Assembly (NCBI GenBank): GCA_013306675.1
Contig: JABLUY010000155.1
Location: forward strand, 22,653 to 86,652
DNA: 64,000 bases
Source: Thraustochytrium sp. TN22
Lineage: Eukaryota > Sar > Bigyra > Thraustochytrida > Thraustochytriidae
Direction: 5' to 3'
Below, piece by piece: positions 43,951 to 53,740 of the stretch. Below the pieces are notes generated by a model, which saw only the letters and a list, made by a program, of their open reading frames with translations, had not been told where the DNA came from and did no database searches. Position 1 is the first letter of the stretch. Each line of letters starts with the position of its first letter. Both the position numbers and the translations under genes were made by a program.

Positions 43951-46272
43951 TCACTCGAGAAACTCGTTGAAGAGCGTGGTGGCGAGCGCGTTCACGTCCG
44001 GGCTGCACTTTGTGATGCGACACAACCTGGCGAGCGTGTCCTGAGCCGCAAGCAGATAGGTCTGCAGCGACTTGGCACGCACCGCCGCGGTGGCATCGCT
44101 ATTGCTGTTTGCCATGGTCTTGGGCGGGAAGGTGGCAAGCAGGCCGTTGAGCGCGTGCTGGTAGCCGTGCAGCTCGGCCTCGCGCGCCAGCGCGTCGTGA
44201 AAAAGCTCGCGCGCCGCACTGTAGCGGAGCGAACGGCGCGTGCGCAGCTCGCGACCGGCGCTGGTGCGTACCAGCGCGCTCACCGTGTACTCGCGATAGC
44301 GCCCGCCTAGCGCGGAACCCTTGAGCTCGCCTGGGACCACGGTGAGTTCGACCACTTCGAAGGGCAGCTTGGCGCGCTTGGAGCCGCTGGGCGGCGTTCT
44401 CCTGCGCGGCGTAATGTCGCTCGAGCGGCTCGATCGAGAACGTCGCGGTGTCGAGTCGTTGCTCAAGGCTGTCGTGTTGGAGCTGTTGGCGCTGTTGGTG
44501 CTGCCGTTGGTGAGGAGGTTCTCTGCGCCGCCGCCGGCGTTGCTCGTGCGGCGGCTGCGAGGCGTGGGAGCGCCCCCGCTCATTCGCATGGGCATGGGCA
44601 TGAGCGCGATGGGGCTGGGCATGCCGAGCTCGCGGCTCATGTCCAGGCGGCCCGTGCTGTTGCGGCTGCTGAAGCGGCGCTGCTCCACCCAGACGGTTTG
44701 TTGCTCCTCAATGTGTTGCTGGTGGTGCATGAGATGATGGTGCTGCTGGTGCTGCTGTTGCTGTTGCTGCTGGTGGTGGTGGTGCTGCTGCTGCTGGATC
44801 TGCGCAAAGATCTCTTCTTTGGCGTCGCGGATACTGAGCTGCAGCTTGCGCTCCCACTCCTTCTCGGCCGTCTTGCGCGCAAGGTCTGCGGCGTTGCGCG
44901 TCGCCTCCTCCTTCTCCTGCTCGAGCTCCTCGGCGAGTGCGGAGAGCGCCTGGCGCTTGTCGAGCTCGGCCTGCTTGGTGACGCGCTCCACGGCAAGCGT
45001 CATCTTGACTTGCGCGCTGAGGCGGCGGTTCTTTTGCTCCTCGCGCAGACGCGCCTGAAAGTCAGAAGCGGCCTCGGCGCGCACGCGCTCCACGGTCTTC
45101 TTCATGCGTTCCTCCTCCTCGCGCAAGGCCTGCTCCTGCGTCGAACGCACGGCCTCGCGACGCACCATGGACACGCGGCGCTTCCACTCGGCCTCGGCCT
45201 CGCGGCGCGCCTCGTCTTTGGCGGCCGCCGCCGCGCGCTCGCGGTCCTCGTGGGCGCGCGCGATGGCCGCCTTGTCCTGCTCAATCTTGGACTTGAGAAT
45301 CCCGATGGCACGCACGCACTGCTTGACGAAGCTCACCATGCCTGCGCCGCCCGCGGCGCTGCTGCTGCTACTGCTGGCGCTGGAATATGCGGCCGAGGAC
45401 GCCGTCGAGACGCCGCCGTCGAACTCGGCCTTGGCGTCCTCGCGGATGACGCCCAAGGAAGATGTGCCCGTGGACGACAGCATGGAGCCATTCTGGCTCA
45501 TCTGCGCCTCGACGTCCTGCTGCAGCTGCGCCGCCTTCTCGGAGAGCCACTCCGGCACCTCGGAGCACGCCACGAGGTTCTGAAAGGCCTCGCGAAGCTT
45601 GGGCAGCGTCTCCAGCTGGTAGGTCTCGTCCTCGGGCTGGTCCCGGCCCCCGGTGGACTCCAGCTCCTTGTGCAGCAGCTGCAGGACCACGCCACAGAAC
45701 TGCACGAGCTCCTTGTCCTCGATGCGCACCTCGAGCGGCACCGCGGCCTCGCCAGCGCCGTCGTCGGCACCTGGCGTCCCGGGCACCGCCTCGTCCGCCT
45801 CCGCGTCGCTCGTCACCTCCTCGAGCCGCAGCATGCCGTTCTCGTCATCGCCGTCCTCCTCGTCCTCGTCCTCCTCCGCGAACAGGCGCTTGCCCATGGC
45901 GGGTCGCCGCCGCACGCTGCGCGCGCGCTTCTCCGAGAACCGCCCGCGCACGCGCACAAGCATGCTGGACCTGCGCCGTCCGGTGGCATCCGTCATCATG
46001 GAGCTGTCCGCGTCATCCTCGCCCTCCTCCAGCGCCTCGATGGAGACAATATTGTCCAGGCTCACCGGGAACCCGGACGCCGACAGCCGCGACCGCAGGT
46101 CGCCGCCGCCGCCGCCCCCGCCGCCAGCCTTGAGGTGCGCTCGCGTCCCGTAGCTCATGGCCGACGACTGCAGCGCCGGGTTCACCGAGAACGCGCTCTG
46201 CTCCTCGCGCGCGTCCTCCAGGCCCAGGCTCGCGTCCAGCCCGCCGCTCAGGAACGAGGCCGAGGCGTCCAT
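43951..46272 (-). CDS. Coiled-coil protein with C-terminal PX-like domain
   Basis: 773 residues from the ATG at 46272. The N-terminus is Ser/Gly-rich and disordered (MDASASFLSGGLDASLGLED), with acidic stretches (EEDEDEEDGDDENG). A helical region with paired hydrophobic residues (ELVQFCGVVLQLLHKELES) precedes a long coiled coil at about 307-497. A His/Gln run encoded by CAG/CAC repeats (44710-44805) and Ser-rich sequence follow. The final 135 residues have the shape of a phosphoinositide-binding PX domain: FEVVELTVVPGEL, YREYTVSALV, RRSLRYSAARELFHDAL (the RRYSxF-like element), LATFPPKT and RAKSLQTYLLAAQ. An endosomal-membrane role would follow, but the key basic residues are only partly conserved. 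Confidence 0.6.
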   Translation of the reverse strand: MDASASFLSGGLDASLGLEDAREEQSAFSVNPALQSSAMSYGTRAHLKAGGGGGGGGDLRSRLSASGFPVSLDNIVSIEALEEGEDDADSSMMTDATGRRRSSMLVRVRGRFSEKRARSVRRRPAMGKRLFAEEDEDEEDGDDENGMLRLEEVTSDAEADEAVPGTPGADDGAGEAAVPLEVRIEDKELVQFCGVVLQLLHKELESTGGRDQPEDETYQLETLPKLREAFQNLVACSEVPEWLSEKAAQLQQDVEAQMSQNGSMLSSTGTSSLGVIREDAKAEFDGGVSTASSAAYSSASSSSSSAAGGAGMVSFVKQCVRAIGILKSKIEQDKAAIARAHEDRERAAAAAKDEARREAEAEWKRRVSMVRREAVRSTQEQALREEEERMKKTVERVRAEAASDFQARLREEQKNRRLSAQVKMTLAVERVTKQAELDKRQALSALAEELEQEKEEATRNAADLARKTAEKEWERKLQLSIRDAKEEIFAQIQQQQHHHHQQQQQQQHQQHHHLMHHQQHIEEQQTVWVEQRRFSSRNSTGRLDMSRELGMPSPIALMPMPMRMSGGAPTPRSRRTSNAGGGAENLLTNGSTNSANSSNTTALSNDSTPRRSRSSRSSDITPRRRTPPSGSKRAKLPFEVVELTVVPGELKGSALGGRYREYTVSALVRTSAGRELRTRRSLRYSAARELFHDALAREAELHGYQHALNGLLATFPPKTMANSNSDATAAVRAKSLQTYLLAAQDTLARLCRITKCSPDVNALATTLFNEFLE

Positions 46273-46854
46273 GCTCTTCCAATCCTGGGACGCGCGTCCC
46301 ACTTTTTCAAAAAAAAGGTTCGCAGAAAAACCCGAACCGCGCAGCCTGGCGCCGCCGCCCCGCCGCCGCGCGCAGCCGCGCCGAGCGCGCCGAGCCGCGC
46401 CGCGCCGCGCCGCGCCGAGCCGAGCCGAGCCGAGCCGCCGCCCGCCAGCCCCGTCGATCGCGAACTGGCGCGCCGCGCGCCGCCTCGCGCGCGCAGGCCC
46501 TCTCGATCCGCGACGCCGCAGGACTGGGGCTCCGGCGCCTAACCGTCGCCAGAGTGCGCCCCCCTGCGGCGCGGCCCCGCCGCTCCCCGCCCCCTCCTCC
46601 TCCACTGGCGGCCCCCGTCGCAGTGGCCGCCGCCCCTGCCCACTGGCCGCCCTCCCCGTGCTCCCGCGCGGGGCCGCGCGGGGCCCGCGGCCGCGTTCGC
46701 GCTGCCTCCTGGCGCAGATTTGAACTGGGGAGGGCGCGGCCGCGCAGTGGGGGTCCGGGGGGCGTGCGCGGTTAGAGGGGACGGCACGCGGGGGGACCCG
46801 GCGCCCGTTGCACGGAAAAGGGCCCTATTAAAGGGCCGGGCGGGGGAGGGCGAG
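46273..46854. other. Divergent upstream region
   Basis: 580 bp between divergent genes, extremely GC-rich, with GCCGAGCCGAGCCGAGCC repeats near 46405-46437. No coding sequence is supported. An AAAAAAAA/TTTTT-containing site lies near 46303-46317, close to the PX-like gene start. Confidence 0.4.
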
Positions 46855-47763
46855 ATGGAGGCGGAGCTGGAGCCCCGGGAGGGCGGGGAGGAGGAGCAGC
46901 GCGGCGGCGGGAGCGGCAGAACCGCGGCGCGGAGGATGCTGGACTCGGCGCGCGCGCGCGCGTGGCGGCGCGCGGCGCGGCTGGCGGGCGAGGCGGAGGG
47001 CGAGACGCCGCTGCCGCTGCGCGCGCCGGTGTTCGACTCGCCGAGCACGGCGGCGACGGCGAGCCCGGCGGCGGCCACGAGCCCGGCGGCGAGCGAGGCG
47101 GCGGAGCGCATGGCGGCCGAGGCGGCGATGAGCGGCGCGGAGCGAGAGGCGCGCAGCCTGGAGGCGCTCGAGGCGGCGCTGCGCGAAGCCGCGCGGAGGG
47201 AGAACTGGCGGGAGGAGGGGGCCGGCGAGCGGCGGCCGCCGCCCGGCGTGGAGGGCGTGCTGCAGGCGCGCGCGGAGCGGCTGGCGCCCGTGCTGGACAG
47301 CCTGGACGCCGGCGAGGTGGGCGCGGCCGTGCACCTGCGCGCCGACCTGGCCGAGGCCGACCGCGCCAACCTGGAGCTGGAGTGGGAGTTGCTGTGGAAC
47401 ACGGCGCAGACGCGCCGCGCCGCTGCCTCACTGATCGCGGCTCGCGCCAAGCTCGCGCAGCACTGCACGCGCGCCGAGCTGCAGCGCACCGTAGACTTCC
47501 TCGAGACGGCGCGCGCCAAGTGCGAGGCCATGGAGGCCGACTGCCTGCGCGAGACCTACGGCCGCCAGGACCAGCAGGACGCGCTCGCCAGCATCGCTGG
47601 GGCCCTCGAGGCCGACCTGGCCGCTGTCGACGCCGAGAACCGCTCCCTCGCGCAGCGTCTCGAGGGCGTCAAGCTCCTTCCTCTCGACCTTGTGCGCGAG
47701 TACGACGAGCTCCAAGCCGCTATTGCGGAGCGCAAGGATCATGTTCGCCGCCTCCAAGTGTGA
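46855..47763 (+). CDS. Coiled-coil protein, possibly augmin/HAUS4-like
   Basis: 302 residues from the ATG at 46855. An acidic and Ala-rich N-terminal half is followed by continuous helices (NLELEWELLWNTAQTRRAAA, CTRAELQRTVDFLETARAKC, ALASIAGALEADLAAVDAEN). It ends LLPLDLVREYDELQAAIAER-KDHVRRLQV. The closing L-V-x-E-Y-x-x-L pattern is reminiscent of the C-terminus of HAUS4/AUG4, but similarity is limited to this heptad-like stretch, so the function is unassigned. An AATAAA hexamer lies 4 bp after the stop codon, and the large inverted repeat begins within 14 bp of it. Confidence 0.5.
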   Translation: MEAELEPREGGEEEQRGGGSGRTAARRMLDSARARAWRRAARLAGEAEGETPLPLRAPVFDSPSTAATASPAAATSPAASEAAERMAAEAAMSGAEREARSLEALEAALREAARRENWREEGAGERRPPPGVEGVLQARAERLAPVLDSLDAGEVGAAVHLRADLAEADRANLELEWELLWNTAQTRRAAASLIAARAKLAQHCTRAELQRTVDFLETARAKCEAMEADCLRETYGRQDQQDALASIAGALEADLAAVDAENRSLAQRLEGVKLLPLDLVREYDELQAAIAERKDHVRRLQV

Positions 47764-47776
47764 TGTAAATAAAACT

Positions 47777-50084
47777 ATAGCCCAATCACACCTCTATGCT
47801 TACTCGTATCCGCCTACCACGCGGGGGTCCCTCGGTGACGCCCGGCACAGGGGGCACTAAAGCGTATTAAGAGGGTACTTTACTCCCGATTTGCTCCAAA
47901 AAAGTGGCCTAGAGTCTGGCGAAGTTAGTTCCGCATTCGATCAAAAACGCAGCGATGGGGCCGAGCTTGAAGAGGCCCACTCGAAGCGACCCAAGGCTCC
48001 TGCCCCCTATTCATTTTGGCCGAAGGCGTGGTGGTTAGGATGAGATGAGCTCGGCAGTTCGCCCAGAGCGGCTTTGGGGGGAGCTCGCGCGCGACTTCGT
48101 CGCGGAGCGCGCTGGAGCCGCAGGCGCTGCGGCGCGCGGCTGCAGGCGGCCCTGGCGGGTGCCTTGTGCCTGCTCTCAGCTCGCACGCCCCTGCCGCAGC
48201 GCTTGGACGTGGAGTCGGGCCCGCACTGCGACATCATGGCATCGGCGAGGCCTAACCACCGCGTGGAGGACGACAGCGACAGCGACAGCGACAGCGAGTT
48301 CGTGCCCCTGGACAAGCGGGACACAGGGGACGAAGACGAAGAAGGAGAGGAGCTTGGCGACGAGGATGCTCGTGCTGAGGCCGCTGCGCAGCAAGACTTC
48401 GAAGACATACTTGCGTTGGTCGACGAACCGACGCGTGGTGCGAGTGCATGTTCGAGGTCGGCCTCATTCAGCACAAGACCGTTCCGGGGCTCGCAGTCTC
48501 GCCGGATGGAGTCGCTCGCGTCCGGCTTCCAGGCGCGGAGTGCGACGCATCGTCAGTACTATGCAGCGTCGAGATCAAGACGCGCGTCGCGCCTGGAGGC
48601 GCGGTAGACGCACGTATCGTGAGCACCCAGATGAACACGTGGGGGACGAGACTTGGTGGAAGGCCATACCTGCCGAGCACCGCGCGCAAGTCTTGCACCA
48701 AGCTGTGGTCCTCCAAATCGATCACGTGCTCTACGTTGCTGCCAGCACGAGTTCGTGTTTGTACGCCTGCCTCGTTGAAGTGCCTCCGGACGCCCGGCTC
48801 GCCATGGAGCGCGCTCTGAAACCGTGGGCGGACAAGCTCACGACATGGGCGCACCAGAGCATCGACAGCGGGTGCGCCGCCCAAGCCACCTGCCATCTTC
48901 GGCGAGGAGGAGGGGGCGGTGCTGAGCTCGCACTTCCGGCTGTGGCGCGCCATGCGCAAGCTTGTCGCTCTGAAGGGGCCCATGCGGCCCGTGCATGTCA
49001 TCAAGTGCTTACCGCAGGAGCTATACAACGTCGCAAAGGGCGGCGTCGACGGAAGCACACAGTACGTGGAGCAGATCACCAACACGCAGTGCATGAATCT
49101 GAGCTGCGACCAGAACATCGCGTTGCGCACGTACAAGCAGCTCGTTGTCAACGCCATCGTGGTCTACCGCTACTTACAGGCTGCGAGGAAGAGCAACCTC
49201 GAAGACAGCGACGGGCTAAAGGCCCTCCGCGACAAGGTGAACCGCTCTGAAGCGCTCAGCACTGTCTCGTTCCGCCTCACTGTCGACATGGTCCGTCACG
49301 TCTACAGGAGCAGGCAGCTCGATACGGCGCAGGTGGAGTTCAACATGCAGCCAAGCATGCCCAAGCCCACTGGGCTCACCAGGGAAGCGGCGAGGGACCT
49401 CGTGACCGCCGGTAAGCGCAAGCGAACCCCCGAGTTGCAGAAGTTCTTCAACCACGGCCAAGCCCGCGACATCCGCCTCGATGCCGCACTGCAACATGAC
49501 TCAGAGGCAGCGGGAAAGGCATCCTTCAACGCCAACAACAAGAGGATTCCCGCCAAGCGGCTCTGCGTCATCTGCGGCAAGCAAACGCACCGTCGTTGCA
49601 CCATCTGCGGTGTGCCTCTGCACGTGTTCATGAGAAAGAATGAACGCACAACCTGCTTTTCCAAGTGGCACACGCGCGTGCGCGTCGAGCCTCACGAAGG
49701 CTTCAAGAAGCGCAAGACAAACGTCAACGGAACACCTTCGCCCATTTGCCTCGATCATGTCGATTCGAGCAGCGCCAGTGCCTCGTCCGGTACCCCTACA
49801 GCGCAGAGCAGGAACGACCACGTAGCCCAAGCCAGCTACACCGACACCCCATCAAGCCATAGTTCAAGATCCTCTCGCAGCAGCCTCAGCACGAGTCCAT
49901 CGTGCCCTTGATGCAGCCCAAGTTGGCCTCAGCATCCGCACAGGCCAGTCGGAAGTGACCAACACTTTACGCTTCCATACAAACCCAGTAGTTGAAAGTT
50001 CCAAAAATGATTAGAATCATGATAGCAACAGGTCAGTCGAGCGCAAGCAGGAGAGCCGATTTACTAGGGATAATATGGCTATCC
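47777..50084 (+). mobile_element. Left arm of perfect inverted repeat: YqaJ/piggyBac-like element
   Basis: A 2,308-bp arm that pairs base for base with 50116-52423 (coordinates sum to 100200 throughout, no indel seen in any coding segment). The outer end reads TATAGCCCAATCAC. The inner end, reverse complemented, reads GGATAGCCATATTA, so ATAGCC may be a short terminal inverted repeat. The arm carries one broken gene (48045-49911). About 250 bp of AT-richer DNA with a small palindrome (ATGATTAGAATCAT) lies near the inner end. Confidence 0.75.
48045..49911 (+). pseudogene. YqaJ-exonuclease-like plus piggyBac-like C-terminal region, frame-broken (left copy)
   Basis: Protein-like segments lie in three frames. 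An acidic segment (MASARPNHRVEDDSDSDS) begins at 48236 in one frame. In a second frame from about 48418, WCECMFEVGLIQHKTVPGLA then SPDGVARV and SVEIKTRV resemble the E-x-G, SPDG and EIK catalytic motifs of YqaJ/lambda-exonuclease nucleases. The next motif (WWKAIPAEHRAQVLHQAVVL, about 48655) is in a third frame. The second frame resumes at about 48865 (IFGEEEGAVLSSHFRLW) and stays open to 49911: YNVAKGGVDGSTQ and LVVNAIVVYRYLQ resemble the end of piggyBac transposases. A CVICGKQTHRRCTICGVPL-x-CFSKWH zinc ribbon follows. No DDE core is seen. Indels or unrecognised introns explain the breaks. Confidence 0.6.
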
Positions 50085-50121
50085 TGATTAAACTCCGTCT
50101 AGGGCGATGGGATTGGGATAG
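50077..50121. repeat. 45-nt direct repeat, copy 1 (palindrome centre)
   Basis: Begins GGCTATCCTGATTAAAC and ends GATTGGGATAG. Exact match to 52418-52462. Its ends (CTATCC/GGATAG) are themselves inverted. Confidence 0.9.
50085..50115. other. Spacer (loop) of the inverted repeat
   Basis: 31 unpaired nucleotides at the exact centre. Together with flanking paired bases it forms the 45-nt sequence at 50077-50121 (GGCTATCCTGATTAAACTCC...GGGATAG) that recurs exactly at the right edge. Confidence 0.9.
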
Positions 50122-52423
50122 CCATATTATCCCTAGTAAATCGGCTCTCCTGCTTGCGCTCGACTGACCTGTTGCTATCATGATTCTAATCATTTTTGGA
50201 ACTTTCAACTACTGGGTTTGTATGGAAGCGTAAAGTGTTGGTCACTTCCGACTGGCCTGTGCGGATGCTGAGGCCAACTTGGGCTGCATCAAGGGCACGA
50301 TGGACTCGTGCTGAGGCTGCTGCGAGAGGATCTTGAACTATGGCTTGATGGGGTGTCGGTGTAGCTGGCTTGGGCTACGTGGTCGTTCCTGCTCTGCGCT
50401 GTAGGGGTACCGGACGAGGCACTGGCGCTGCTCGAATCGACATGATCGAGGCAAATGGGCGAAGGTGTTCCGTTGACGTTTGTCTTGCGCTTCTTGAAGC
50501 CTTCGTGAGGCTCGACGCGCACGCGCGTGTGCCACTTGGAAAAGCAGGTTGTGCGTTCATTCTTTCTCATGAACACGTGCAGAGGCACACCGCAGATGGT
50601 GCAACGACGGTGCGTTTGCTTGCCGCAGATGACGCAGAGCCGCTTGGCGGGAATCCTCTTGTTGTTGGCGTTGAAGGATGCCTTTCCCGCTGCCTCTGAG
50701 TCATGTTGCAGTGCGGCATCGAGGCGGATGTCGCGGGCTTGGCCGTGGTTGAAGAACTTCTGCAACTCGGGGGTTCGCTTGCGCTTACCGGCGGTCACGA
50801 GGTCCCTCGCCGCTTCCCTGGTGAGCCCAGTGGGCTTGGGCATGCTTGGCTGCATGTTGAACTCCACCTGCGCCGTATCGAGCTGCCTGCTCCTGTAGAC
50901 GTGACGGACCATGTCGACAGTGAGGCGGAACGAGACAGTGCTGAGCGCTTCAGAGCGGTTCACCTTGTCGCGGAGGGCCTTTAGCCCGTCGCTGTCTTCG
51001 AGGTTGCTCTTCCTCGCAGCCTGTAAGTAGCGGTAGACCACGATGGCGTTGACAACGAGCTGCTTGTACGTGCGCAACGCGATGTTCTGGTCGCAGCTCA
51101 GATTCATGCACTGCGTGTTGGTGATCTGCTCCACGTACTGTGTGCTTCCGTCGACGCCGCCCTTTGCGACGTTGTATAGCTCCTGCGGTAAGCACTTGAT
51201 GACATGCACGGGCCGCATGGGCCCCTTCAGAGCGACAAGCTTGCGCATGGCGCGCCACAGCCGGAAGTGCGAGCTCAGCACCGCCCCCTCCTCCTCGCCG
51301 AAGATGGCAGGTGGCTTGGGCGGCGCACCCGCTGTCGATGCTCTGGTGCGCCCATGTCGTGAGCTTGTCCGCCCACGGTTTCAGAGCGCGCTCCATGGCG
51401 AGCCGGGCGTCCGGAGGCACTTCAACGAGGCAGGCGTACAAACACGAACTCGTGCTGGCAGCAACGTAGAGCACGTGATCGATTTGGAGGACCACAGCTT
51501 GGTGCAAGACTTGCGCGCGGTGCTCGGCAGGTATGGCCTTCCACCAAGTCTCGTCCCCCACGTGTTCATCTGGGTGCTCACGATACGTGCGTCTACCGCG
51601 CCTCCAGGCGCGACGCGCGTCTTGATCTCGACGCTGCATAGTACTGACGATGCGTCGCACTCCGCGCCTGGAAGCCGGACGCGAGCGACTCCATCCGGCG
51701 AGACTGCGAGCCCCGGAACGGTCTTGTGCTGAATGAGGCCGACCTCGAACATGCACTCGCACCACGCGTCGGTTCGTCGACCAACGCAAGTATGTCTTCG
51801 AAGTCTTGCTGCGCAGCGGCCTCAGCACGAGCATCCTCGTCGCCAAGCTCCTCTCCTTCTTCGTCTTCGTCCCCTGTGTCCCGCTTGTCCAGGGGCACGA
51901 ACTCGCTGTCGCTGTCGCTGTCGCTGTCGTCCTCCACGCGGTGGTTAGGCCTCGCCGATGCCATGATGTCGCAGTGCGGGCCCGACTCCACGTCCAAGCG
52001 CTGCGGCAGGGGCGTGCGAGCTGAGAGCAGGCACAAGGCACCCGCCAGGGCCGCCTGCAGCCGCGCGCCGCAGCGCCTGCGGCTCCAGCGCGCTCCGCGA
52101 CGAAGTCGCGCGCGAGCTCCCCCCAAAGCCGCTCTGGGCGAACTGCCGAGCTCATCTCATCCTAACCACCACGCCTTCGGCCAAAATGAATAGGGGGCAG
52201 GAGCCTTGGGTCGCTTCGAGTGGGCCTCTTCAAGCTCGGCCCCATCGCTGCGTTTTTGATCGAATGCGGAACTAACTTCGCCAGACTCTAGGCCACTTTT
52301 TTGGAGCAAATCGGGAGTAAAGTACCCTCTTAATACGCTTTAGTGCCCCCTGTGCCGGGCGTCACCGAGGGACCCCCGCGTGGTAGGCGGATACGAGTAA
52401 GCATAGAGGTGTGATTGGGCTAT
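50116..52423 (-). mobile_element. Right arm of perfect inverted repeat: YqaJ/piggyBac-like element
   Basis: Reverse complement of the left arm over its full length, including all frame breaks. It is flanked on both sides by the same 45-nt sequence, unlike the left arm, which has it only at the inner end. Confidence 0.75.
50289..52155 (-). pseudogene. YqaJ-exonuclease-like plus piggyBac-like region, frame-broken (right copy)
   Basis: Identical in translation to the left copy at 48045-49911, on the opposite strand: the acidic segment, split exonuclease motifs, GGVDGSTQ region and Cys/His zinc ribbon are all in the same positions and frames. The shared breaks show the duplication came after the gene was damaged, or that both copies derive from one molecule. 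Confidence 0.6.
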
Positions 52424-52462
52424 CCTGATTAAACTCCGTCTAGGGCGATGGGATTGGGATAG
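52418..52462. repeat. 45-nt direct repeat, copy 2 (right edge)
   Basis: Exact copy of 50077-50121, overlapping the last six bases of the right arm and then entering flanking DNA that begins ACCCCACTG. Resembles a long target or attachment-site duplication. Confidence 0.85.
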
Positions 52463-53189
52463 ACCCCACTGCCAGCGGCAGCTTCTCGCCAGAGCTAACT
52501 TTGAGCTGGCTGGCTAACAAACTTCAGTGGGAGGTGTCACCATGACCAGTGCAGTCACGGTGGCAGTGCCGCAACAGTCGGGTCAAACTCGAGCTCGCGG
52601 ACACGACTGCCTGCACAGAGCCAGAGACGATTGAGCATCGCGCGGCGCTCGCCACGCAGCCGGCCCGGCGGGCCTCGCGCGCGGCGCGGCGCGGGCGCGG
52701 CGCGGGCGCGGCGCGGGTCCGGCGGCGAGCAGACCCGTGGCGGCTGGCCGCCCTGCCTCAAGGTGAGGCGAGGCGTGGCGCGAGCCGGGCCTGCCCGCGG
52801 CAATCAAAGACGGCTCGCTGCCAGGCTAGAAGAATGGATATGTAAACCCCCCCATGCACGCTCGCCACATCGCGGCGGTTCATGCGGCCATCGCGCGCAT
52901 CGCAAGCAGCGCAAGGCCGGCCGGCGACGCCAAGAAGCGCTCCGACCCGCCGCGCGCAGCGCAGAGACGCGCAGCGCAGAGACGCGCGCAGCTCTGCGTC
53001 AGCCACCTGGTCAACGCCACCATGAACGACTTCTACAGCAAAACCACTTCTTCACCAACAATCGCTCGCAGGAGACCTCGCCGTAGGTGCCGTGCCCCTG
53101 CGAGGCGGAGCCGTGGCCGAGCACGGCGCAGCGCAGCGCGGGCGCAGCGCGTGCGGGAGCGTACGAGCACGCCCCGCGCTGCCCGCGGG
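52463..53189. other. Gene-poor DNA right of the inverted repeat
   Basis: No convincing gene. Overlapping GC-driven frames occur on both strands without domains. GCGCGGCGCGGGC-type repeats lie near 52680-52720 and GCGCAGAGACGC repeats near 52960-52985. Confidence 0.4.
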
Positions 53190-53204
53190 CGACCTATCTC
53201 CAGT

Positions 53205-53238
53205 AACGGAAGCAGCAGCGGTGGCAGCAGCAGCGGTG

Positions 53239-53306
<68 letters not shown>

Positions 53307-53310
53307 GACG
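53205..53310. repeat. AGC/GGC triplet microsatellite
   Basis: About 100 bp of near-pure GCA/AGC triplets with some GGT interruptions. It reads as poly-Ser, poly-Ala or (reverse strand) poly-Leu in frames that lack other coding evidence. Confidence 0.9.
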
Positions 53311-53360
53311 CTTCGCTGCTCCTCCTCCTGCTCTCTCTCGCATCGCCTCCGGCCGCCACT

Positions 53361-53740
53361 GCGGAAAGCTTGGTGCTGCGCTGTGCCCTGTCAGGACCCA
53401 TCTTCTCGACGCTGCTTACGCACACGCGTGCACTCCGCTGGACCGCCCGCTTCATGCGGAAAGCTTGGTGCTGCGCTGTGCCCTGTCAGGACCCATCTGC
53501 TCGACGCTGCTTACGCACACGCGCGCACTCCGCTGGACCGCCCGCTTCATGCGGAAAGCTTGGTGCTGCGCTGTGCCCTGTCAGGACCCATCTGCTCGAC
53601 GCTGCTTACGCACACGCGCGCACTCCGCTGGACCGCCCGCTTCATGCGGAAAGCTTGGTGCTGCGCTGTGCCCTGTCAGGACCCATCTGCTCGACGCTGC
53701 TTACGCGCACGCGCGCGCTCCGCTGGACCGCCCGCTTCAG
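53361..53740. repeat. 95-bp minisatellite, four copies
   Basis: Units start GCGGAAAGCTTGGTGCTGCG at 53361, 53456, 53551 and 53646, with only a few substitutions, and a degenerate partial fifth near 53850-53890. The period is not a multiple of three, yet all three plus frames are open through the array. Confidence 0.95.

Noticed and set aside
50060-50075. TAGGGATAA resembling part of the I-SceI homing-endonuclease site
   Set aside because: Only nine bases match; the rest of the site differs.
47777-52423. Ordinary piggyBac element with TTAA duplications
   Set aside because: The only TTAA at the edges is inside the 45-nt repeat, ends lack the usual CCC/GGG termini, and no DDE core is visible.
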